From assembly GCA_028714935.1 (NCBI GenBank), contig JAQTLJ010000033.1:1-9970 (forward strand): 9,970 nt of DNA, in the 5' to 3' direction. This DNA is from Candidatus Margulisiibacteriota bacterium (GTDB lineage Bacteria > Margulisbacteria > WOR-1 > O2-12-FULL-45-9). The notes below the pieces were generated by a model. It had not been told where the DNA came from, did no database searches, and was given only the letters and a program-made list of their open reading frames with translations. Below, in pieces: positions 1 through 7,364 of this stretch (the stretch's first letter is position 1; each line of letters opens with the position of its first letter). A program made the position numbers and the translations under genes.

Positions 1-1
1 G

Positions 2-640
2 TCATTTTGGCTGCAAATATTAAAGCAAATTGCTCTGGGATTGGGGAAAGAGGCAATTACTGAATGCAACCTGTTGGTGAAAAGAATGATCGGTCAGGTG
101 GCGGGAGGGGTTGTGCTTGATATACCCGCCGGCACAGGGCTGTTCACTTTTGATGAATACGTCAAACACCCTGGCATCACTTTTATTGCCGCCGAATATT
201 CCCGGGGGATGCTGGAAAAGGCGCGGGAGAAAGCGGCCGAGCTAAAAGCCAAGAATATTATTTTAGTTCGGGCGGATGTTGGGCGGCTGCCTTTTAAAGA
301 TGACTGTTTTGATGCAGTGCTGTGCTTGAACGGCATCCATTCCTTTCCGGAAAAGAACAGATCGATCAGGCAAATGTCCAGGGTATTGAAAAAAAATAAA
401 AAAATATTTGGGACGCTCATCCTGGGCGGGGAGAGGCGGCTGACCGATCTGGTTTTGAAAGCGGCTTATTTTCGGCTTAAGTGGTTTATGCCCCCGGCTT
501 TAACGTGCGGCGAGTTAGTCGCTTTACTTGAAAGTCATGGCTTGCGGATCTGTGACAAAAAGATCCTTAAGGCCGCACTGGCATTTGAGGCGGAAAAGAT
601 CACAGCCCCAGATGCGTCTTTACAATTTCCACCAGCTTGA
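2..640 (+). CDS. Class I SAM-dependent methyltransferase (UbiE/type 11-like), 5' end outside window
   Basis: Predicted to transfer a methyl group from S-adenosylmethionine to an unidentified small molecule in the cytoplasm. Numbering from the TTG at 41, the glycine-rich motif I (LDIPAGTG) is near residues 26-33, the acidic residue that usually contacts the ribose hydroxyls is E52 in AAEYSRGML, and a motif resembling ADVGRLPFKDDCFDAVLC (residues 78-95) is typical of the methyltransferase 11 family. The frame stays open upstream of 41 to base 2 (residues reading FWLQILKQIALG before the TTG), and no ribosome site precedes that TTG. I therefore treat the gene as entering from outside the window. 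Its last ~13 codons overlap the 3' end of the convergent response regulator. The substrate is unknown. A quinone or lipid methyltransferase is possible but unsupported. Confidence 0.8.
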   Translation, partial: SFWLQILKQIALGLGKEAITECNLLVKRMIGQVAGGVVLDIPAGTGLFTFDEYVKHPGITFIAAEYSRGMLEKAREKAAELKAKNIILVRADVGRLPFKDDCFDAVLCLNGIHSFPEKNRSIRQMSRVLKKNKKIFGTLILGGERRLTDLVLKAAYFRLKWFMPPALTCGELVALLESHGLRICDKKILKAALAFEAEKITAPDASLQFPPA

Positions 641-968
641 ACGGGTCAAAAGGCTTTGACATGTATTCAATCGCGCCAAGCTCTTTGCCCTGAGCGATGT
701 TCTCTTCGCTTGCCCTGACCGAAATGATGATCACGGGGATTTTTGCGGTCTCGCGTTCGGCTTTTAGTTTCTCCAGTACTTCGAAGCCGCTCATTTCCGG
801 CATCATGATATCAAGCAGGATCAAATCGGGCTTGCCGGAACGGGCTTGCTTCAGCCCGGCGGGGCCATCGGGCGCTGTTATTACCTGAAACCCCTCGGTT
901 TTTAAAATATTTTCTATCATCTCTGTGGTGGCCGGATAATCCTCTATGATCAAAATTTTCTTTGCCAT
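600..968 (-). CDS. Single-domain response regulator (CheY-like receiver)
   Basis: A 122-residue stand-alone receiver with no output domain. The acidic pair is E9/D10 in KILIIEDY, the phospho-accepting aspartate is D53 in LILLDIMMPEMSG, the switch serine is S83 in IIISVRAS, and the invariant lysine is K105 in MSKPFDPF. The full set of catalytic residues is present, so it should be phosphorylated. The cognate kinase is almost certainly the product just upstream: its TAA stop directly precedes this ATG, in the same reading frame. A run of seven G (974-980) five bases before the ATG can act as ribosome site. With no DNA-binding or enzymatic domain, it probably works by protein-protein contact or as a phosphorelay intermediate. 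Its 3' end overlaps the convergent methyltransferase by 41 bp. Confidence 0.95.
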   Translation of the reverse strand: MAKKILIIEDYPATTEMIENILKTEGFQVITAPDGPAGLKQARSGKPDLILLDIMMPEMSGFEVLEKLKAERETAKIPVIIISVRASEENIAQGKELGAIEYMSKPFDPFKLVEIVKTHLGL

Positions 969-2510
969 TTATTCCCCCCCTTTTTTGCCGATCGGAATGG
1001 TGAAGAAAAAGGAGCTGCCCTTTCCCAAACCATCCGATTTCGCCCAGATCCTGCCGCCGTGGAGCTCGGCCAACTCCTTGGCAATCGCCAGACCCATGCC
1101 GATGCCGCCGGTCGCCCGGGTATAAGAACTGTCAACCTGGAAGAATTTTTCAAAGATTTTTTCCATGTGTTCTTTTGCCAGTCCGATGCCGTTGTCGGAA
1201 ACCTCAACCTGGGCATTGGAATCGTCGAGCGAAACGCGGATCTGGAGCGCGCCGCCCTTTGGCGTGAATTTAATGGAATTGCCGATCAGGTTAGTGAGGA
1301 TCCTCTTGATCTTTATCTCGTCGCCAAGAATGGTTGGCAAGTTATTGCTGATGTCAAGCTGATAAGAGAGACCACGATTCTCAAAATTGATTATATTAGC
1401 TTCCAGGACTTCCCGAACGACTTTTTCCAGCGACAGAGGCTCCATTTTTGTGGGAATCGGCTTGCCGAGCTCGAGGCGCGAAACATCAAGGATACTTTCG
1501 ATCAAATCAAGGAGGTGCTCACTTTGCCGGCTGATCACCTTGATCGCCTCGATTTGCGCCGGTAAAAGGCTTCCCATCTTTCCTGATAGGAAGAGAGAGA
1601 CATAGCCTTTGATCGGCGTCATCGGGGTGCGCAGCTCATGGCTGACCATGGAGAGGAATTCGGTCTTCAGGCGGTCAATCGTCTGCAGTTTGAACATGTC
1701 TTCTTTCAAGTCTTTCATCATGTGCAGGATGGCTTTGCGACTTTCTTCGAGATCGACCGTTCTATCAAAGACTTTTTTCTCAAGGTTAGTTTTAGCTTCT
1801 TCCAGTTCAGATGTTCTTTGGCTCACCCTGATCTCAAGCTCATCCTTTGTTTTGCCGAGATCCTCCATGATGTTCATCAGGGCCTTGCGGGAAGCTTCGG
1901 ACTCCTCCTGCGAAGCTTTATAATTTAGCATGCTGTTCTCAAGATCTTTAAAAGTATTGCGCATGATCTGGTTGATATAACCGCTGGAAAAAGCGGAAGC
2001 AAAGTAAAGCAAAAAAAGCCCAACCAGATTGTCAATGTTATATTCCAGGTTATTGCGCAAGAAATTTTGGATGTTATAAATAGTGAGGTGCGGGATCACC
2101 TCAAAATATTCGAGCAGGGATATGGCCAGGATGCCGGCATAGGCAAGTGCGGCCAGCGAAAGGCTAACCCTCATGGTGAAAATGTAACCGGAGAAAAAGA
2201 TCAAAAGAACCGGCAGAAAAAGCCAGGTATTTTCCAGCCCGCCGTTGAAGTAGAGGGCGAGGATAACCAAGGCTAGGTCAAAGAGCAGGAACAGATATGA
2301 AGTGAGGGTATAAGGTTGTTTTCTTTTTATGATATAAAATAATACAAGATTTGTTAACGAAGCAATCACCAGCGCCACGAATGAAGACATGGTCGCGATC
2401 GGCTGCACAATCCCGATGATGGTCTCGGTCGCTACCAACAAGAAGATGGAAATTATGACCACCCATTTAATTCTTATATAAAGCAATAATCGGCCGATTT
2501 CTGTTTGCAT
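969..2510 (-). CDS. Membrane-bound sensor histidine kinase (HisKA + HATPase_c)
   Basis: A 513-residue kinase. About six hydrophobic segments lie within residues 12-180 and include the motif GGLENTW (90-96). A long coiled coil follows (~185-280) with two copies of a signalling-helix unit ending in RTxxLEE. The HisKA domain contains the phospho-accepting H291 in SHELRTP. The ATPase domain has the N box (N407, N411), the G1 box DNGIGL (439-444) and the G2 box GIGMGLAIA (469-477). It has no PAS domain. It is the only protein of the operon with a transmitter. The start ATG at 2510 lies 3 nt after the stop of the upstream PAS gene, with only a weak ribosome site, which suggests translational coupling. 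The membrane part is clearly paralogous to that of the 5816-7363 product. The 3' end carries a short A6G7 run just before the TAA. Confidence 0.95.
   Translation of the reverse strand: MQTEIGRLLLYIRIKWVVIISIFLLVATETIIGIVQPIATMSSFVALVIASLTNLVLFYIIKRKQPYTLTSYLFLLFDLALVILALYFNGGLENTWLFLPVLLIFFSGYIFTMRVSLSLAALAYAGILAISLLEYFEVIPHLTIYNIQNFLRNNLEYNIDNLVGLFLLYFASAFSSGYINQIMRNTFKDLENSMLNYKASQEESEASRKALMNIMEDLGKTKDELEIRVSQRTSELEEAKTNLEKKVFDRTVDLEESRKAILHMMKDLKEDMFKLQTIDRLKTEFLSMVSHELRTPMTPIKGYVSLFLSGKMGSLLPAQIEAIKVISRQSEHLLDLIESILDVSRLELGKPIPTKMEPLSLEKVVREVLEANIINFENRGLSYQLDISNNLPTILGDEIKIKRILTNLIGNSIKFTPKGGALQIRVSLDDSNAQVEVSDNGIGLAKEHMEKIFEKFFQVDSSYTRATGGIGMGLAIAKELAELHGGRIWAKSDGLGKGSSFFFTIPIGKKGGE
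974..980 (-). promoter_or_regulatory. Poly-G ribosome binding site of the response regulator
   Basis: On the minus strand the run GGGGGGG ends five bases before the ATG at 968, a workable Shine-Dalgarno spacing. The run lies inside the last codons of the kinase gene and directly follows six A residues, so it is also a homopolymer stretch prone to slippage. Confidence 0.5.
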
Positions 2511-2513
2511 ATT

Positions 2514-4091
2514 TTAGGCTGTGTACTTTTCCGCCCGCCCCAATTCTGTTAGCAGGCGGTTCACTTCTTTCTTTAATTCGACCATGTCGAGCTCCCTGCC
2601 GACCATGAATTTGTTCATTGTTTCCAATTCTTCAGCGTGCTGTTTCAGCTCTTGCTCTGCTTTTTTGCGCCGGCCGATGTCACGCGCAATCCCCAGAACC
2701 TGGGTTTGATTGCCGATCCTGACCGGATAGGTGGAGATCTCGATAGACAGTTGAGCGCCATCTTTGCGGATAAGCGTGAACTCATCAGGGCCGGTTGGCT
2801 GGCTCATTATGTTTGCCGCCAGCATGGCGGTTGCTTTGGGAATATCAGCTGGCGACAGCAATCCGGCCTGCAGTAAATTTTTTCCGATCAGCTCTTCCCG
2901 CTTGTAGCCGAGCAATTGCTCGGCGGCTTTGTTGCCGTCAAGGAAAGCGCCTTTCAGGTCGCTAAGATAATAAGCGTCAGGCGCGTATTCAAAGATGATC
3001 TTCAACCGCTCCTCGGCCTGTTTGCGTTCGGTAATGTCAATGTCTGATCCGCGATAGCCGATCAGGACGCTGTTGTCGCCGAGGATCGGAGTGCCATCAG
3101 TTTCCAATATAACCAGGCTGCCGTTTTTATGGAGGTTAGGATTGACGAGATGTTTAAAATCACTTTTCTGGGCAAAGAACTCAAACGCGGTTTGTTTTAG
3201 TTTGTCTCTGTTGTCCGGAGTAAAAAATTCGTAAAAATATTTTTTCCCGACAATTTCTTCAGGCTGATACCCAAGGATGTTAAAAACAGTCGGGCTGGAA
3301 TAGGTGTAAAGGCCGGCAGTGTCAACTTCCCAGATCCAGATCTCTGAATTGGCCGCGACCTGTTCAAAGCGCTTTTCGCTTTTCCGCAGTTCTTTGTTCC
3401 GGAGATAAAGCTCGGCGTTGGTGTCTTCAAGTTTTTTCTCCAGCTGGGACCGCAGGGAGGTTACTTCATTTCCCAGTTCTTTTTCGATCTCATCCCTGGT
3501 ATGTTGATAGGCCCGGCTGCCCAGGACAGCGAACAGGGCAATGCCCCAGAAGGAGAGAGGCACCAGCAATGAGAAGGTGGCAACCAGCACCGGTCCGGCG
3601 TAAGCCTCATGGACCCAGGGGACGCCACCGGGAAAAGGCAGGATCTTAAAATACTCGAGATATAACAGGCTGTCATAAAATATGTTTATGGCCGCGGCAA
3701 CAATAAACGCCATCCAGGCATACTTGGCGAACATGATCCCGGCCATGAGGATGGGAATGGCGTAGAAAAAGGTAAAGACGCTGGTTATTCCACCGGTAAT
3801 ATGTATCAGGTAAGTAAAAACAGAGGTATCGAGCAGGATTTGGAAAAAAGCGACGGCGACGACCGGCCTGGTCGACAGATGTTTTGGGTTAGCACTGACG
3901 GATAAGTGGCCCAAGATAGTATAGACCAGAACGATCGCCGCCAGGATAGCCGCCTGGTTTAATTCGACAAGCGCGCCAATGGCCAGGGCAGAGGGGGCCC
4001 CAACGATTACCAATAATGCCACAATCCCGAATCGTAAAAGATTTGCCAGGCGAGCGGAATTAATTATCCTGGTTTTACCAAAGTCATCCAT
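2514..4091 (-). CDS. Membrane protein with two PAS domains, no output domain
   Basis: A 525-residue sensor. Residues ~15-190 form about six membrane segments, including the motif GGITSVF (100-106), the most divergent of the four GG motifs in the operon. A coiled coil (~197-240) leads to PAS 1 (~240-357, ending DIDITERK) and PAS 2 (~362-478, ending ARDIGRRK). The last ~35 residues are a charged helix with the VGRELDMVELKKEV core shared with three other proteins here. No HisKA, HATPase, GGDEF, EAL or HD domain follows, and the stop is followed 3 nt later by the histidine kinase start. It may present its PAS state to that kinase in trans (inference). No LOV-type NCRFLQ cysteine motif is visible in either PAS, so the ligand is unknown. 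Confidence 0.85.
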   Translation of the reverse strand: MDDFGKTRIINSARLANLLRFGIVALLVIVGAPSALAIGALVELNQAAILAAIVLVYTILGHLSVSANPKHLSTRPVVAVAFFQILLDTSVFTYLIHITGGITSVFTFFYAIPILMAGIMFAKYAWMAFIVAAAINIFYDSLLYLEYFKILPFPGGVPWVHEAYAGPVLVATFSLLVPLSFWGIALFAVLGSRAYQHTRDEIEKELGNEVTSLRSQLEKKLEDTNAELYLRNKELRKSEKRFEQVAANSEIWIWEVDTAGLYTYSSPTVFNILGYQPEEIVGKKYFYEFFTPDNRDKLKQTAFEFFAQKSDFKHLVNPNLHKNGSLVILETDGTPILGDNSVLIGYRGSDIDITERKQAEERLKIIFEYAPDAYYLSDLKGAFLDGNKAAEQLLGYKREELIGKNLLQAGLLSPADIPKATAMLAANIMSQPTGPDEFTLIRKDGAQLSIEISTYPVRIGNQTQVLGIARDIGRRKKAEQELKQHAEELETMNKFMVGRELDMVELKKEVNRLLTELGRAEKYTA

Positions 4092-4092
4092 T

Positions 4093-4632
4093 TTATTTAT
4101 ATTTAGGCTCCTTGCCCAGTTCTTTTAACAGCGCATTGATCTCTTTTTCCAGCTCGATCATCTTTAGCTCGCGGCCCACGGCGATGTTGTGGAATTCTTC
4201 CAGCTCGGTGATCTTTTCTTGTATTTTTTCTTCGGCATGCTTGCGTTCCGTGATGTCTATCATCGAGAGAAAATATCCAAATATGTTATTTTCTTTATCT
4301 TTTCTGATCTGGGTAGTGATCAAGACCGGGATCAATGTTCCCTGCTGGTTCTTGATCAAGCATTCATTGCTCTTGATCCCGCCCTGCTGGAAAGTTCCTG
4401 CCTGTATCCGATCATGGTCCGCTTTCTTGGCAAAAAAATCACCAATGTTCCGGCCAAGTATTTCATCTTCGGGATAGCCGAGCAGCTTGATCGCCGCATA
4501 ATCGGCATCCGTGATGATGGCGGTCTGGCTTACATGGAAGACAGCAACGGGCAGGAAACGCCAGAACTCGTTGATATAGCTTTCCAGCTCATAAAGCTCC
4601 TGTTCCAGCATTGTGATGCGGTCGTCTTGCAT
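4093..4632 (-). CDS. Small soluble PAS protein with shared VGREL tail
   Basis: A 179-residue protein without membrane segments. A short N-terminal helix (residues 1-20) is followed by a single PAS domain (~20-131) ending in SMIDITERK. The C-terminal charged tail (145-179) has the core VGRELKMIELEKEINALL, nearly identical to the tails of the 5816-7363 and 7365-8657 products. It is the only cytosolic member of the four tail-bearing PAS proteins, so it could be an adaptor or a soluble sensor acting with them. It starts 1 nt after the stop of the upstream V4R-like gene, and its own stop is 1 nt before the next start (TAA-A-ATG at both junctions). It has no enzymatic domain. The ligand is not evident. 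Confidence 0.85.
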   Translation of the reverse strand: MQDDRITMLEQELYELESYINEFWRFLPVAVFHVSQTAIITDADYAAIKLLGYPEDEILGRNIGDFFAKKADHDRIQAGTFQQGGIKSNECLIKNQQGTLIPVLITTQIRKDKENNIFGYFLSMIDITERKHAEEKIQEKITELEEFHNIAVGRELKMIELEKEINALLKELGKEPKYK

Positions 4633-4633
4633 T

Positions 4634-5227
4634 TTATGCCTCCCACCAGAACCGGAATTCCGTATCAGGGTCGCCGCGATAAAACGCCTTGATCAGTTCA
4701 GCCTTGACCTTTCTGCCGACGGCAAATTCCAGCAGCCTCTGCAGGAAGCCCTCAAGGTAAAAGCAGCCGATTTCGGGCAGGGGAAAATCAATGAGCCGTA
4801 TCAGGATGGATTTACCCGGCTCGTCATATTTTGCCTCGATCCTGCCCCGGCTGTAATGCCTTTTCCAGAGCTCTGTCCCCTTTTCCAGGGTCGATCTGAT
4901 CGTGGGGGAGAAGCGGGCCAGCATCTTGATGAAAAAGGATATCTGCGGAGCCTGATAGCCAATGTCTTTTATTTTTTGATCATCAAGATCAAAGACCTCG
5001 CTGATCATCCGGAGGGAGAGCATCCGCAGGCCGATCGGGTACCAGGTAAAAGAATTGATCTTATTGTAGTCAATCGGGCAACCGACATCAACCAGCCGGC
5101 TTTCCAGCTTGGCCAGGCCTTCCTTGCCCCATTTCTTTTCAACATAGTGGGCATCAACCTGAAAGGCGACCCCCCGGGCCTGCCCCTCCAGCTTTATTAA
5201 TTCCTGAGCTTCTTCTTTGGTGATCAT
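4634..5227 (-). CDS. Uncharacterised ~197-aa protein, possibly V4R/TIGR02265-like sensor (paralogue 2)
   Basis: I do not recognise this family with certainty. The 197-residue soluble protein is a clear paralogue of the next gene upstream (5229-5819). Shared features in order are EGQ-x-RG near residue 14, D25 and Y28, a G-x-P-x-DY block (49-54), WYPIGLRMLSL (62-72), DLDDQKIKDIG (80-90), a QAP-x-x-SF block (92-98), a W-[K/R]-RH block (121-124) and a C-terminal LEGFLQR...FYRG...EFRFWW stretch. The closing pattern (EG-x-L, then RG, then a tryptophan-ended strand) resembles V4R or Myxococcus TIGR02265-type ligand-binding domains by eye only. It lacks two cysteines present in its twin (C176, C181). 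Its position among PAS genes suggests a signalling or small-molecule-sensing role (inference). Confidence 0.75.
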   Translation of the reverse strand: MITKEEAQELIKLEGQARGVAFQVDAHYVEKKWGKEGLAKLESRLVDVGCPIDYNKINSFTWYPIGLRMLSLRMISEVFDLDDQKIKDIGYQAPQISFFIKMLARFSPTIRSTLEKGTELWKRHYSRGRIEAKYDEPGKSILIRLIDFPLPEIGCFYLEGFLQRLLEFAVGRKVKAELIKAFYRGDPDTEFRFWWEA

Positions 5228-5228
5228 T

Positions 5229-5819
5229 TTAATCCCAGCTTATCCTGTATTCGTGATGCGGCCCGCCCCGGAAAGTGCATTTTAACTCCTGACATTTAGC
5301 GCTGGGATTGATGTACTGTGCAATCCTCTGGAGATAGCCCTCTTCATACTTACAAAAAAATGGATGCAGGTCAAGGTCCTTGATGATGATCGTCAAATAT
5401 TTACCCGCTTCATTGAATTCTCCGGCCTCCAGCTTGCCCGCGGCCCAGTGCCGCCGCCAGAATTCCGGTGCAGACTGACTGAGCTTCTTCAGGGAGACAA
5501 AAAAGTTGAACAGCAGCCGGACAATGAACGAATGTTTGGGGGCTTGATTGCCCATTTCTTTTATTTGGCCATCGTCCAGCCCGGCAACGGATTGGATCGC
5601 CAGCAGGGAAAGCGCCCGCAGTCCCGCCGGGAACCATTCTAGGGCCTTTGTGTTTTCGTAATCCATGGGATATCCCCAGCTGTTAAGTAATTCTCTGATC
5701 TTGTTCAGCTTCTCCAGACCGAGAGTGCGTTTAATGTATTCAGCATCGGTCTGAAAAACAGCGCCTTTGACCTTCCCCTCGGTTTTCATGATCCGATCGA
5801 TTTCTGTTTTATTGATCAT
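5229..5819 (-). CDS. Uncharacterised ~196-aa protein, possibly V4R/TIGR02265-like sensor (paralogue 1)
   Basis: A 196-residue soluble protein of no firmly recognised family, and the twin of the downstream gene. Visible landmarks are EGKVKGAVFQTDAEY (14-28), G-Y-P-MDY (49-54), EWFPAGLRALSL (61-72), LDDGQIKEMG (81-90), NQAPKHSF (91-98), FWRRHWAAG (120-128), HPFFCKYEEGYLQR (152-165) and KCTFRGGPHHEYRISW (180-195). H152, C156, C176 and C181 could bind a metal, heme or other ligand, but the twin keeps only one cysteine in this region. The C-terminal Cys-x-x-x-Gly pattern recalls V4R domains, which sense small molecules in some regulators. This is a resemblance by eye only. The ATG overlaps the stop of the upstream double-PAS gene as ATGA, a classic coupled junction. 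Confidence 0.75.
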   Translation of the reverse strand: MINKTEIDRIMKTEGKVKGAVFQTDAEYIKRTLGLEKLNKIRELLNSWGYPMDYENTKALEWFPAGLRALSLLAIQSVAGLDDGQIKEMGNQAPKHSFIVRLLFNFFVSLKKLSQSAPEFWRRHWAAGKLEAGEFNEAGKYLTIIIKDLDLHPFFCKYEEGYLQRIAQYINPSAKCQELKCTFRGGPHHEYRISWD

Positions 5820-7363
5820 TGTTTGTATTTTGCCTCCCGGCCTAATTCTTTGAGCAGTGCATTGACCTCTTTTTCCAGTTCCACCATCCGGAGCTCTCGG
5901 CCAACCGTCAGATCGTGGAATTCTTCCAGCTCTTTCATCCGTTCCGCCAGGGCTTTTTCCGCTTCTTTGCGGTCGGTGATGTCCCGCCCGACTGATTGAT
6001 ATTCTACCAATGCGCCCTTCTTATCGAAGATTGCCCGATCCGTCCATTGCTGCCACCGCAGCCTGCCGTCAGGAATAATAACACGGTGTTCATAGGTGAC
6101 AGAAGTCCTTTCTGGGCTCAAAGAATCAAATTTGCTTTTTACTGATTCCCGGTCTTCTTCGGGGACAAGCGGCATAAAACTGCGGCCGACCAGCTCCTCC
6201 GGCCGCTTGCCAAAATAGCGGCAATACGCTTCATTGACGAAAGTCAGTGTCCCATTGGGCAAGAAACGGCAGATCAGTTCGGTCAGGTCCTCGACTATCC
6301 GGCGGTAGCGCTCTTCGCTTTCCCGCAGCGCCTCTTCTGTCTGTTTGCGTTCTGTGATGTCGTGAGCGACACCGACGAAACCGGTTGGAGTTCCATTTTC
6401 ATCCTTTAACAGTGTGGTGGTCATACGGGTGGGGAAGGCGGAGCCATCTTTTCTAATATGCCCGATTTCACCCTTGTTGGAACCGGTTTTAAGCACCTGG
6501 TCATTAAAGGGGACAACGTCTTTCTTCAGCTGTTCCTCAGAATGAAAAACACTCAAATGCTTGCCGACCAATGACTCCGGCTGCCAGCCGTGCATTTTTG
6601 CCCAGGCAGGATTGACATACTGGACGATGCCGTTTAAATCAGCGATGGCGATCCCATCAATGGACTGGTCGACAGCTGTGCCCGATCGCCTTAATTTTTC
6701 CACCGTGGTTTGCAATTCTTTGGTCCTGGCCGCGACCTTTTCTTCCAGCCCGGCTTTGGCTTGTTCCAGCTCCCTGGTCCTATCCAAGACTTTTTCTTCC
6801 AGAGCATTATTCGCTTTATTTATTTCAGACGCAAAGTAGCCACTGACGACGGCGCCTGAATAATACAGGCAAGCCATGCCCAGGAGGTAATCAAGGCAGT
6901 AATTGCGATCCTGCCAGATAGCCAGCCTTAGGCCGTAACTGCCGAAATGCGGGACAAGGTTAAAATATTCAAGCCAGGTCATAGCGGCAAATAAAATGGT
7001 TGCAAAAGTGGCAAAGAAAATGGTCGTCCCCAGCGAATAATACAACCCGGAAATAGTAATAACCAGAACAGGCAAGAATCCCCAGCGATTTTCCACCCCG
7101 CCGTGGAAATACATGACCGCAGTAATGATCAACAGGTCGAGAGTGATCAGCAATTGCCCGAGGAAAGGCGGACTTTTTTCCGACCTGACGCTAAGATGAG
7201 CAAAAACGGTTATTATATATTCAAACGCGATGCCCGCATAGGAGGCAATGATGGCGTTAAGGGCGACCAGCTTCAGCAGGTGGATAACCACAGTAAAGGC
7301 AAGGATCCCCGTAAGAATGAAATATCTGGCAATGACTAATTTATTAAGTTTTTCGTTTAACAT
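5816..7363 (-). CDS. Membrane protein with two PAS domains, no output domain
   Basis: A 515-residue sensor. Residues ~10-178 hold about six membrane segments, with GGVENRW at 88-94 and a TWLEYFNLVPH block (129-139) that closely matches the histidine kinase's LLEYFEVIPH. A coiled coil (~183-225) contains two signalling-helix units (LDRTRELEQAKAGLEEKV and a second ending RTKELQ). PAS 1 (~225-340) ends AHDITERK, and PAS 2 (~350-467) ends GRDITDRK. The C-terminal tail (~479-515) has the VGRELRMVELEKEV core shared by four operon proteins. No transmitter domain follows. Start ATG at 7363 is 1 nt after the upstream stop, and the stop overlaps the next ATG. The membrane module is nearest to that of the kinase, which suggests duplication followed by a different C-terminal fate. 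Confidence 0.87.
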   Translation of the reverse strand: MLNEKLNKLVIARYFILTGILAFTVVIHLLKLVALNAIIASYAGIAFEYIITVFAHLSVRSEKSPPFLGQLLITLDLLIITAVMYFHGGVENRWGFLPVLVITISGLYYSLGTTIFFATFATILFAAMTWLEYFNLVPHFGSYGLRLAIWQDRNYCLDYLLGMACLYYSGAVVSGYFASEINKANNALEEKVLDRTRELEQAKAGLEEKVAARTKELQTTVEKLRRSGTAVDQSIDGIAIADLNGIVQYVNPAWAKMHGWQPESLVGKHLSVFHSEEQLKKDVVPFNDQVLKTGSNKGEIGHIRKDGSAFPTRMTTTLLKDENGTPTGFVGVAHDITERKQTEEALRESEERYRRIVEDLTELICRFLPNGTLTFVNEAYCRYFGKRPEELVGRSFMPLVPEEDRESVKSKFDSLSPERTSVTYEHRVIIPDGRLRWQQWTDRAIFDKKGALVEYQSVGRDITDRKEAEKALAERMKELEEFHDLTVGRELRMVELEKEVNALLKELGREAKYKQ

Positions 7364-7364
7364 A

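Larger units (their letters stand above)
4634..5819 (-). repeat. Tandem gene duplication of the V4R-like gene
   Basis: Two adjacent genes of 196 and 197 codons encode proteins that align along their whole length with almost no gaps, sharing the WYP/WFP, LDD, QAP, RH and LEG/EEG blocks. They are separated by one base. Divergence is substantial at the protein level, so the duplication is not recent. Confidence 0.85.

Noticed and set aside
545..575. GGATCT...AGATCC inverted repeat near the 3' end of the methyltransferase, considered as terminator
   Set aside because: Six-base stem inside coding sequence, with no U-tract on either strand.
950..1216. Minus-strand +1-frame extension across the kinase/regulator junction, reachable by slippage at the A6G7 run
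   Set aside because: The shifted product would lose the kinase end and gain only a short basic tail, not the receiver. I see no stimulatory structure, so programmed frameshifting is unsupported.
1059..1565. Plus-strand open frame (168 codons) opposite the kinase catalytic domain
   Set aside because: The opposite strand encodes unmistakable HisKA/HATPase motifs. The antisense product has no recognisable domain.
4613..5200. Long plus-strand open frame (195 codons) opposite the V4R-like gene
   Set aside because: It lies antisense to a clearly paralogous protein-coding gene, has no family resemblance or ribosome site, and is explained by complementary codon bias.
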